Shown here: positions 47,961-55,896 of the stretch, piece by piece | Position numbering within the stretch: the first letter of the stretch is position 1 | How the letters are laid out: the number at the start of each line of letters is the position of its first letter | Source of the DNA: an uncultured bacterium | GTDB lineage: Bacteria; Krumholzibacteriota; Krumholzibacteriia; LZORAL124-64-63 | DNA length: 64,000 nucleotides | Assembly: GCA_903859215.1 (NCBI GenBank) | Contig: CAIOLW010000144.1 | Span: 1-64,000, forward strand | Direction of reading: 5' to 3' | Translations under genes and position numbers: made by a program | Notes under the pieces: generated by a model | Database searches by the model: none | The model's input: the letters and a program-made list of their open reading frames with translations, nothing else | What the model was told of the DNA's origin: nothing

Positions 47961-49337
47961 TCAGTCGGAAGAGCGCGGCCGCGAAAAATCGGGGTACAGG
48001 GCCTTGATGCAGTCCGGGCAGACGCCGTGCGAGAACTGCGCCCCGGTGTGCCGGGCCACGTACGACTCCACCTGCTCCCAGTAGCCGGTGTCGTCACGTA
48101 CCTTCTTGCAACTGGCGCAGATAGGCAGAATTCCCTGCAGGTCGCGGATCTCGCCCAGGGCCGCCCGCAGCTCGCGGATGGTCTCGTGGCGCTCGGCCTC
48201 GGCCAGCTTGCGGGCGGTGATGTCGTTCATCACGGTCAGGAAGTAGGTCTTGCCCTGGTTCTCGATGATTTCCCCGGAGAACAGCCCCACCAGGATCCGG
48301 CCGCTCTTCGCCCGGACCCTCAGTTCCTCGTCCCGGACGCTGCCCGTCTCCCGGAGGATGTTGGCGACGCGCAACTGCTCGTCATGGTCGACGAACAGGT
48401 TCAGGTCGGGGGCCCTTTTCCCGATGACCTCGGCTTCCGTGTAGCCCAGCGTCCTCATCCAGGCTTCGTTGACCTCGATGAAGACCTGCTCGGGGATGTT
48501 GCTGACGGCCATCGGCGCCGGGTTCATGCGGAACAGGCGGTCGAACTTCTGCAGCGCCTCCTGTTCGTGGCTGATTTCCCGGCACAGCCCGACGATGCAG
48601 TCCACGCCGTTCCAGCGGCCCATCCAGACGCGCGTTTCCACCGGCACCAGCGCGCCCGACTTGTGGCTCAACGGCAACGGACACGCCACCCGCGCGCCGG
48701 CGAACATCTCGCCCAGGATCTTGGCCGCTTCTTCCCGCACGAATTCCGGGTGCAGGTCCAGGATCCGCATGCCCAGCAGCTCGTCGGCGCTGTAGCCGAG
48801 CGCCTCGGTCGTGGCCGGGTTGGAGTACATGACGCGACCGTCGAAATCGCCGATGAGCACGATGTCGGAAATGCTTTCGACCAGCGCGCGGAAGTTGTCG
48901 TCCGTGCTCGCGACCTCGACGGCCGCGCACACGACGTAGCTGGCGTCACCGTTGCCGATGGTCGTCGGGGTCTTCGTGATCTCCATCAGGCGCCGGACGC
49001 CCTGCGCGTCGGGCATCCACTCCTGCGTGACAATGGTGGCGCCGGCGGCGAGCGCCGCGCGCGTCGACTGCTCGCACACACTGGCGACGTCCGCAGGCCA
49101 GCGGTCCCGCAGCGGGCGAAACTCCAGGTCGCTCCGGCTGACACCCAGGAAGTCGGCGTGCCGCTGGTTGGCGCGCCCGTACGTGCCGTCAGCGGACAGG
49201 AACCACATCTGCACCGGCACGGAATCGAGCAGGGGGGCCTGCTGCTGCCAGTAGTCCTGAAGAAGGTCTGTCTTGCCGTTGCTCACGCCTTGCGCTCCTG
49301 ACGCCATGACCCCTCGAAACCGCACCGTTCCCCCCAC
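47961..49337 (-). CDS. PAS domain S-box protein with C-terminal Cys-motif domain
   Basis: Three PAS-like segments (SNPATTEALGYSADELLGMRILDLHPEF); C-terminus LPICASCKKVRDDTGYWEQVESYVARHTGAQFSHGVCPDCIKALYP; start may be internal. Confidence 0.88.
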   Translation of the reverse strand: MGGTVRFRGVMASGAQGVSNGKTDLLQDYWQQQAPLLDSVPVQMWFLSADGTYGRANQRHADFLGVSRSDLEFRPLRDRWPADVASVCEQSTRAALAAGATIVTQEWMPDAQGVRRLMEITKTPTTIGNGDASYVVCAAVEVASTDDNFRALVESISDIVLIGDFDGRVMYSNPATTEALGYSADELLGMRILDLHPEFVREEAAKILGEMFAGARVACPLPLSHKSGALVPVETRVWMGRWNGVDCIVGLCREISHEQEALQKFDRLFRMNPAPMAVSNIPEQVFIEVNEAWMRTLGYTEAEVIGKRAPDLNLFVDHDEQLRVANILRETGSVRDEELRVRAKSGRILVGLFSGEIIENQGKTYFLTVMNDITARKLAEAERHETIRELRAALGEIRDLQGILPICASCKKVRDDTGYWEQVESYVARHTGAQFSHGVCPDCIKALYPDFSRPRSSD

Positions 49338-49498
49338 TGAGGATAACCGGTAACGTTGAAATAAGCGAGATCCTTATCGTCCCATAACGCATTTTTCCAT
49401 ACGCATAACCCAAATTCCCAGACATGATTCCCACCCGTTTTCGACCCGGAACCGGAATCCAATGGCAAATGCCGTGCCCATAACTGTATTATCGCGAG

Positions 49499-50446
49499 AT
49501 GAATACGACCCTCAAAGCCGCTGTCGTCGGCGCCGGCTACCTCGGCCGGTTCCACGCCCAAAAATACGCCGCCCTGCCGGGCGTCGACCTCGTCGCCATC
49601 GTCGATGTGGACCCCGAGCGGGCCCGGGCGGTCGCCGCCGAGACCGGCGCGCCCCATGCCTGCGCCTCGCTCGACGACGTGCCCGCGACGCTGGACCTCG
49701 CCTCGGTGGTCACCCCGAACGACGCCCACTTCGCGACCACAGCGGCGCTGCTCGCGCGCGGCATCCATGTGCTGCTCGAGAAGCCGGTGACCGGCGACGT
49801 CGCCCAGGCCGCCGAGCTGGAAGCGACCGCCGCCGCCCGCGGCCTCATCCTGCAGCCGGGCTTCCTCGAGCGCTTCAACCCGGCCATCCGCTTCCTGCGC
49901 GAGCACGCTCCCCATCCCCGCTTCATCGAGGCGCACCGCCTGGGCGCCTACAAGGCGCGCGCCACCGACGTCGACGTGGTGATGGACCTGATGATCCACG
50001 ACATCGACATCGTCCTGCACCTGATCGGCGCGCCCGTCCGCGAAGTGCGCGCCTCGGGCACGCGCGTGCTGACCGGCCACGTCGACATCGCCAACGCCCG
50101 CCTCGAATTCGCCGGCGGCGCCACCGCCAACCTGACGGCCAGCCGCGTCTCGCTGAAGGACATGCGCAAGGTGCGCGTGTTCAGCGACGGCGGCTACGCG
50201 GCCGCCGACTGCGCCGCGCGCGAAAACGTCGTCGTCTCGCGCGGCGCCGACGGCTCGCTGCCGCTGGCGCCGGTGCCGCAGGTGGTGCAACACCCCGCCT
50301 GCGACCCGCTGCTGGAGGAGATCGCCTCGTTCGTCGCCGCGGTGCGCGGCGACCGCGCGGTGGAAGTGCCGGCCTCGGCCGGGCGCGAGGCCATCACGGT
50401 GGCGCTGGCCATTCGGGCGGCGATGGCGCGGCAGGAGTTGGCGTAA
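49499..50446 (+). CDS. Gfo/Idh/MocA family oxidoreductase
   Basis: AAVVGAGYLGRFHAQKYAALPGVDLVAIVDVDPERARAVAAETGA; GIHVLLEKPVTGDVAQAAEL; DLMIHDIDIVLHL. Confidence 0.93.
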   Translation: MNTTLKAAVVGAGYLGRFHAQKYAALPGVDLVAIVDVDPERARAVAAETGAPHACASLDDVPATLDLASVVTPNDAHFATTAALLARGIHVLLEKPVTGDVAQAAELEATAAARGLILQPGFLERFNPAIRFLREHAPHPRFIEAHRLGAYKARATDVDVVMDLMIHDIDIVLHLIGAPVREVRASGTRVLTGHVDIANARLEFAGGATANLTASRVSLKDMRKVRVFSDGGYAAADCAARENVVVSRGADGSLPLAPVPQVVQHPACDPLLEEIASFVAAVRGDRAVEVPASAGREAITVALAIRAAMARQELA

Positions 50447-50455
50447 GCGGTTGCG

Positions 50456-51502
50456 CTAGTCGCTCCGCTCCACTTGCGCCGGCGCAAGTGCGCCCTCGTA
50501 CACGTGCCGATGCCGATGACACCGCGAACACAGCGTGACCAGGTTCTCCAGGCTGTTGCTCCCGCCCTCGCCGCGCGCCACCACGTGATGCACTTCCAGG
50601 AACCGCGTCGCGCCGCACGCCGGCGTTGTGCAGCGATGCCTGTCCCTCGCCAGCACTTGCGCCCTCGTTGATGGCGGGATCGTCGCCCGGTTGGGCTTGC
50701 CCGGTTCCTGCACACGCGCGTCGCACGCGATGGCCTCCACTTGCGCCGGCGCAAGTCGCTGCTCGCCGCGGCTGGTGACCGCCGCGGCCTCGCCGCAATC
50801 GGGGCACTGGTGCACGACGATTTGCACCGATGGCGCTGCGGATTCGGGCCCGGTCACCGCCGAGGCCACCAGCGCCTCAAGACCCGCCAGCACGAGGTCC
50901 ATTCGGTCCGCGTCGGCGGGCACTAGCTTCAACTTCCGCGCCTTCTCCATGAGCGCCTCGAAGCGGGCCAGCTGCAGGCCGTCGGCGCGCAGGGTGATGG
51001 TGACCGGCGGCATGGACTCAGGCGCCGGGAGCTTCCCTCCCAATTCGGATTGCGCCGCCGACTTGCGCCGGCGCAACTGGCACCGCGCCTGCTTTACCTC
51101 GCGCTCCAGGTCGCGCCGCCCGGTGGCCACGGCTTTGCCCACCCACTCGGCTTGCGTCGCCGGCGTCGCCACGCGCGCCACCTGCTGCGCCTTGGTCCAG
51201 CCCAGGTCGCCGGCCTGCACGGCCTCGCGCAGCACCGGCAACCGGTCGAGGTCATCGGCCAGCCGCTTGAACTGCCAGTAGCGGTTGGGGCTGAACCCCA
51301 GTGCTTCGGCGGCGTAGAGCTGCAGGCTGGCGTGACCGAGCTCGCGATAGAGCGCCCGGCGCTGCACCTCGGCGAACCACAGAACGGCGCACTCGCGGGC
51401 GCGGTCGCAGGCGGCCAGCGACTGGCGCAACGAGGCATCGACCTGCGCGGCGGGGCGGCCGGCGGTAAATACGGGCAATTGGATGGCGGTCATCGGGCCC
51501 AC
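50456..51502 (-). CDS. HNH endonuclease domain protein (DUF222-like N-terminus)
   Basis: RAQVLARDRHRCTTPACGATRFLEVHHVVARGEGGSNSLENLVTLCSRCHRHRH HNH motif; start could be ATG at 51493. Confidence 0.9.
   Translation of the reverse strand: MGPMTAIQLPVFTAGRPAAQVDASLRQSLAACDRARECAVLWFAEVQRRALYRELGHASLQLYAAEALGFSPNRYWQFKRLADDLDRLPVLREAVQAGDLGWTKAQQVARVATPATQAEWVGKAVATGRRDLEREVKQARCQLRRRKSAAQSELGGKLPAPESMPPVTITLRADGLQLARFEALMEKARKLKLVPADADRMDLVLAGLEALVASAVTGPESAAPSVQIVVHQCPDCGEAAAVTSRGEQRLAPAQVEAIACDARVQEPGKPNRATIPPSTRAQVLARDRHRCTTPACGATRFLEVHHVVARGEGGSNSLENLVTLCSRCHRHRHVYEGALAPAQVERSD
50471..50490. repeat. Dispersed palindrome copy 1 (perfect 20 bp)
   Basis: CACTTGCGCCGGCGCAAGTG; inside HNH gene, encodes ..LAPAQV.. 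Confidence 0.97.
50739..50756. repeat. Dispersed palindrome copy 2 (perfect 18 bp)
   Basis: ACTTGCGCCGGCGCAAGT; inside HNH gene, encodes ..LAPAQV.. Confidence 0.97.
51061..51078. repeat. Dispersed palindrome copy 3 (14-bp core 51063-51076)
   Basis: ACTTGCGCCGGCGCAACT; inside HNH gene in another frame, encodes QLRRRK. Confidence 0.95.
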
Positions 51503-51714
51503 GTTTCCGGGAGGAAAGTGATGGCGTAAAGATAGCGAAAGATTGTGGCAACCGCAAGTGGTTGATTTAGTTGGAATGCAGGTTTGTTCCGCCGAACCCC
51601 TTCATTGATATTGCATCCATTTTCATTGTCCTGTTGCGGGACCGCCCCCATGAGGTACGTTTCCGCCCAACGGAAGCCCTTGACCCTAGACGGATCCACC
51701 GAAAGGAAGCCGCC

Positions 51715-52101
51715 ATGCGCATCGCCAAGGAAAGCATCCCCGCAAAGATCAACGTCCCCGGCGCGGTCGCGCGCCAGGTCACTGAATTCGGAGACGCCTC
51801 CGGATTCGGGAAGATGGGCGGCGAATACTTCTCGCTCGCCGCCGGCCTGGATATCTCGCCGCTGCTCAGGGGCCTCAAGGACGACGCCTGCCAGGCGCCG
51901 CACTGGGGCTACATGATCGCGGGCGAGCTTGTCGTGACCTACACCGACGGGAAGACCGATACATGCTCCGCGAATGACCTCTTCTACTGGCCGCCCGGGC
52001 ACAGCGTGCGGGTGGTGGCCGATGCCGAGGTCATCCTGTTCAGCCCCCAGCACGAGCACACCCATGTGATCAATCACATGCTGGACGTGATGAAGGGCTG
52101 A
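51715..52101 (+). CDS. Cupin domain protein
   Basis: HWGYMIAGELVVTYTDGKTDTCSANDLFYWPPGHSVRVVADAEVILFSP. Confidence 0.8.
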   Translation: MRIAKESIPAKINVPGAVARQVTEFGDASGFGKMGGEYFSLAAGLDISPLLRGLKDDACQAPHWGYMIAGELVVTYTDGKTDTCSANDLFYWPPGHSVRVVADAEVILFSPQHEHTHVINHMLDVMKG

Positions 52102-52144
52102 TCCATACGAAAGTAGACGCGGGGCCGACATCCGGCCCCGCGTC

Positions 52145-52164
52145 CACTTGCGCCGGCGCAACTC
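52145..52164. repeat. Dispersed palindrome copy 4
   Basis: CACTTGCGCCGGCGCAACTC, core 52148-52161, between cupin and ribF 3' ends. Confidence 0.95.
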
Positions 52165-52166
52165 CC

Positions 52167-53252
52167 CTACGAGATCCCCAACACCCGCCGCGCCTGCTCC
52201 CCATCGCGCGCCAGCTGCGCCTTCAATTCCTCGACGCCACCAAACGTCGTCTCGCCGCGCAACCGCTCGATCCAGTCGATCTTGATGTTGCGGCCGCGCA
52301 GGTCGCCCTCGAAGCCGAAGATGTTGGCCTCGATGCGCGGGATGGGCAGGCCGCCGCCGTGGAAGGTGGGCACGAAGCCGAAGTTGAGCATGCCGCCGAA
52401 GACGGCCCAGTCGCCGGACGCAGCGCTCAGCATCTCGCCGTGGCGGTCGACTTCGGGCAAGGATTCGGTAACCCGCGCCAGCTGCCCGGGGCCGCCGGCG
52501 GGCGCCACATCGCCCGGCACCTGCACGCGCACCGCGTAGACGCCGACCTTCGGCAGCAGTTTCAGGGCGTCGAGCGGCACCAGGTTCGCGGTGGGGTAGC
52601 CCAGTTCGCGGCCCCGGCGGTCGCCGGGCGTCACTTCGCCCCACAGTTCGTACGGGCGGCCGAGCATGGCGCCGGCCAGCCTCATGTCGCCGTCGCTGAC
52701 GGCGGCGCGGATGGCCGAGCTGCTGATGACGACGTCGCCCTCGCGCACGGGCGGGAACACTTCCAGCGTGAAGCCCAGTTCGCTGCCGAGCGCCGCCAGC
52801 GTCTGTGCATTGCCGTGGCGGCCGGCGCCCAGGTGCACGTCGTGGCCGGCCACCAGGTGCTTCATGCCGAGGTAGCCGACCAGGAAGCGGCCGACGAACT
52901 CGCGGTAGTCGAGCTTGGCCAGCGCCGGGCAGAAGTCGGCGGCGATCACGGTCTCGCAGCCGAGTTCCTTCAGGACGGCCAGCTTCTCGCGCCAGGTGGT
53001 CAGCAGGAAAGGCGTTGTCGAAGGGTCCAGCGTCTGGCGGGGATGGCGGGTGAAGGTGAAGACGGCGCCGTCGCTCAGACCCAGGCGCTCGCGCGCGGTC
53101 ATCACGCCGCGCAGCAGTTCCTGGTGGCCGCGGTGCAGGCCGTCGAACGAGCCGATGGCGAGCGCGCTGCTCGGCAGGTGCGGGCCGCGGTGGCCGATGC
53201 GGCCTTCGACCAGCTCGTTCACGTACTGTTCGCTCAGGCGGATCATCCGCAC
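52167..53252 (-). CDS. ribF: Bifunctional riboflavin kinase/FAD synthetase
   Basis: SALAIGSFDGLHRGHQELL; ELGYPTANLVP; FGFEGDLRGRNIKIDWIERLRGE. Confidence 0.95.
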   Translation of the reverse strand: MRMIRLSEQYVNELVEGRIGHRGPHLPSSALAIGSFDGLHRGHQELLRGVMTARERLGLSDGAVFTFTRHPRQTLDPSTTPFLLTTWREKLAVLKELGCETVIAADFCPALAKLDYREFVGRFLVGYLGMKHLVAGHDVHLGAGRHGNAQTLAALGSELGFTLEVFPPVREGDVVISSSAIRAAVSDGDMRLAGAMLGRPYELWGEVTPGDRRGRELGYPTANLVPLDALKLLPKVGVYAVRVQVPGDVAPAGGPGQLARVTESLPEVDRHGEMLSAASGDWAVFGGMLNFGFVPTFHGGGLPIPRIEANIFGFEGDLRGRNIKIDWIERLRGETTFGGVEELKAQLARDGEQARRVLGIS

Positions 53253-54217
53253 GACGGGTCACCTCCCACGGCCGGCACCACCGTTTCCAGTCGCCAGCCA
53301 TCATCCTCCAACCGGCCGGCCACCGCCACCAGATCCCCGTCCGGGTCCAGCAGCGCGGCGCAGCGCGCCTCGCCCACGTCGCGCAGCCACGCGGCGCCGG
53401 GCTGCGCGCCCTGGCGCACGGCCGCGGCATCGGCGGCCTCGAGCACCACCTGCGGCAGGTGCGGCAGCGCGCGCCCGAGCGGAATCGCGGCGGCCGCCAT
53501 GTCGGCGCCCCGCGCGTTCATCACGTCCGCGAACGCATCGTCCACGCGGAACGGGCCCACGACGGTGCGGCGCAGCGCCGACAGGTGCCCCAGCGAACCG
53601 GCCGCCAGCGCCAGGTCGCGCGCCAGCGAGCGGATGTAGGTGCCGCTCGAGCAGTCCACCTCGAGGTCGAGTTCGGGCAACGCCTGGTCCCAGCGCGCGG
53701 CCACGATGCGCAGCCCGTGGATGGTGACCGGTCGCGGCTCGGGCTCGGGCACGTCGTGGCCGGCGCGCGCCTCGCGGTGCAGTGTCTTGCCGTCGCGCTT
53801 GAGCGCGCTGTAGATGGGCGGCACCTGCAGGATGGGACCGGTGAAGCGGTCGAGGACGGCGCTCACGTCGTCGCTCGAGGACGGCGGCGGCGCCGTGGCG
53901 GTCACTTCGCCGTCGGCATCGAGCGTGTCGGTGCCGGCGCCGAAGCGAATCGTGGCCAGGTAGGTCTTGTCGAGGCCGACCAGGAACGGCGTCAGGCGGC
54001 AGGCGCGTCCCAGCAGCACCAGCAGTAGGCCCGTGGCCAGCGGGTCGAGCGTGCCGGCGTGGCCCGTGCGGAACCGCATCGTGGCCGGGCCGCCGCCGCG
54101 CTTCTTGCGCGCGCGCAGGTCGGGGAAGTCTTCGGCGATCGCGTGCAGGACGCGCCCGGCGACGGTGTGCGACGTGACGCCCGCCGGCTTGTCGACCAGC
54201 AGCAGCCCGCTGTTCAT
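53243..54217 (-). CDS. truB: tRNA pseudouridine(55) synthase
   Basis: GLLLVDKPAGVTSHTVAG; FRTGHAGTLDPLATGLLLVLLGRA; GTYIRSLARDLA. Confidence 0.95.
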   Translation of the reverse strand: MNSGLLLVDKPAGVTSHTVAGRVLHAIAEDFPDLRARKKRGGGPATMRFRTGHAGTLDPLATGLLLVLLGRACRLTPFLVGLDKTYLATIRFGAGTDTLDADGEVTATAPPPSSSDDVSAVLDRFTGPILQVPPIYSALKRDGKTLHREARAGHDVPEPEPRPVTIHGLRIVAARWDQALPELDLEVDCSSGTYIRSLARDLALAAGSLGHLSALRRTVVGPFRVDDAFADVMNARGADMAAAAIPLGRALPHLPQVVLEAADAAAVRQGAQPGAAWLRDVGEARCAALLDPDGDLVAVAGRLEDDGWRLETVVPAVGGDPSCG

Positions 54218-55743
54218 GCGCGCGGCATGGCGGCCAGCTGGGCCACCAGGTCGTCGATGATGTCGGCCAGCGCGCCCTCGATGGTGCAGCCCGCCGCGGC
54301 GCGGTGCCCGCCGCCGCCATACTTGGCCGCCACCTGCTGCACATCGCCCTCGCGGGCGCGCAGCGAGGCGCGCCAGATGTCGTCGCCGTTCTCCTTCAGG
54401 AAGACCACGAAACGCACGCCGTCGACGGCCGTCGCGATGTTCACGAAGCCCTCGGTGTCGGTCATCGAGCCGCCGGTCTCTTCGATCATCGCGCGCGAGG
54501 CGTGCAGCACCAGGATGCGGCCCTGGTCGTACCACTGGAACGTGGCCAGCACGCGCTGCATCAGTTCGATGCCGGTGCGCCGGTACCGGTGCAGCGTCAT
54601 CGAGGCGACCTTCGCCGTGTCGACGCCCATCGCCGACAGGCGGCGCGCCAGCTCGAAGGTGAACGGCACCGTGTTGTCGAAGCGGAAGCCGCCGGTGTCG
54701 TTGACCAGGCCGGCGTAGAGGTTCGTCGCCATGTCGAGCGTCATCTCGAACGGCGCGTCGCCCTCGGGCCCGGCGCCCTCCTCGTCTTCGGTGTCCAGAT
54801 CTTCAGGGACCAGATCTTCAAGGACCTCGTCTTCAAGGGGCAGGTCTTCGGTGTTCAGATATTCACGCGATTCAGACGACAAGTCTTCGGCATCCAGGTC
54901 GCCCTTGGCCAGCTCCGAAATCACCTGGTAAATCAACGTGCACGTCGAACACGCGCGCGCCTCGATCCAGCCGGGCTCGGGCGCGCGGCGCCCGCTGACC
55001 AGGTGGTGGTCGATGGCCAGGCGGGTCTCGCAGCGCGCCAGCGTCTCTTCCAGCGGGCCCGTGCGGTCGATGCGGTGGCAGTCCACCAGCACGATGGTGT
55101 CGGGCTCCTCGGCCGTGAAGGCCGCCGGCGCCTTGTCGCTGTACAGCACCTCGCGGTGGCCCGGCAGGTCGGCCAGGCCGACGGCCGGATCGGGGTACGC
55201 CAGCACGCGCGCCTGCCGGCCCATGGCCGTGAGCGCCTGCCCGAGCGCCAGCGCGGCGCCCATCGCGTCGGGATCGGGATTGTGGTGCGGCACCACCCAG
55301 ACGACGCGCGCCAGGCGCAGCGCCGTCAGCAGGTGCGCGGGCGGCACCAGGTCGTCCAGGCAGAGCTGCCGGCGCTTCTCGGCCTCGGTCAGGAACTCGC
55401 CCTTGCCCTTCAGTTCGTTGAGCAGGCCGTCGAGCACTTCGCCGCGCACCAGCGACTCGTCGTACACGAACCGCAGGTCGGGCGTCGTGCGCATGCCCAG
55501 CGTCTTGCTGAGCCGCGCCTGCAAAAAGCCCCGGGCCTTCTTGAGCCCCTCGAGCGACTGCGCCGGGTCGGCCCCTTCGCCCATCACCGAGAAGTACACC
55601 TCGGCCACCGAGTGGTCCCGGTTGAGCTTGACGCCCCCAAGCGTGACGAACCCCACGCGCGGATCCTTCACATGCGCCTGCAGCAAATTCGAGAGCACCT
55701 CGAGAATCGCGTGCGTCATCTTGTTGGTCCTGTACGGATCCAT
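54214..55743 (-). CDS. RbfA-DHH/DHHA1 phosphoesterase (NrnA-like) fusion
   Basis: N-terminal RbfA (ILEVLSNLLQAHVKDPRVGFVTLGGVKLNRDHSVAEVYFSVMG) followed by VVWVVPHHNPDPDAMGAALALGQAL, LVDCHRIDR, IDHHLVSG and GGGGHRAAAG. Confidence 0.88.
   Translation of the reverse strand: MDPYRTNKMTHAILEVLSNLLQAHVKDPRVGFVTLGGVKLNRDHSVAEVYFSVMGEGADPAQSLEGLKKARGFLQARLSKTLGMRTTPDLRFVYDESLVRGEVLDGLLNELKGKGEFLTEAEKRRQLCLDDLVPPAHLLTALRLARVVWVVPHHNPDPDAMGAALALGQALTAMGRQARVLAYPDPAVGLADLPGHREVLYSDKAPAAFTAEEPDTIVLVDCHRIDRTGPLEETLARCETRLAIDHHLVSGRRAPEPGWIEARACSTCTLIYQVISELAKGDLDAEDLSSESREYLNTEDLPLEDEVLEDLVPEDLDTEDEEGAGPEGDAPFEMTLDMATNLYAGLVNDTGGFRFDNTVPFTFELARRLSAMGVDTAKVASMTLHRYRRTGIELMQRVLATFQWYDQGRILVLHASRAMIEETGGSMTDTEGFVNIATAVDGVRFVVFLKENGDDIWRASLRAREGDVQQVAAKYGGGGHRAAAGCTIEGALADIIDDLVAQLAAMPRA
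54789..54902. repeat. Degenerate in-frame 15-bp tandem repeat within RbfA-DHH gene
   Basis: gtcttcggtgtccag|atcttcagggaccag|atcttcaaggacctc|gtcttcaaggggcag|gtcttcggtgttcag ... gtcttcggcatccag; encodes xxxED pentapeptides (LNTED LPLED EVLED LVPED LDTED). Confidence 0.85.
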
Positions 55744-55802
55744 CTCTTTATCTCCCGCGCTGTTCCTCGAGGCGTACGTGATCGAGCATCAGGTGCCCGT
55801 GC

Positions 55803-55896
55803 GTAGTTTGGTGGTGGATGCGAATTCGGGCAGGCTATCCGCAGGAGCGAAGCTCCGAGGACTGCCTGCCCGAGTTCGCATCCACCATCAAACTAC
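55803..55896. repeat. Long inverted repeat/hairpin, 33-bp arms (31/33 identical), overlapping infB stop codon
   Basis: GTAGTTTGGTGGTGGATGCGAATTCGGGCAGGC (55803-55835) versus reverse complement of 55864-55896 GTAGTTTGATGGTGGATGCGAACTCGGGCAGGC; inner GGAGC-GAA-GCTCC hairpin. Confidence 0.97.

Noticed and set aside
50456-51502. CRISPR-like reading of the repeated palindromes
   Set aside because: Spacings are irregular (about 250-320 bp in the HNH gene, up to 9.5 kb elsewhere) and copies lie in coding DNA; no repeat-spacer array.
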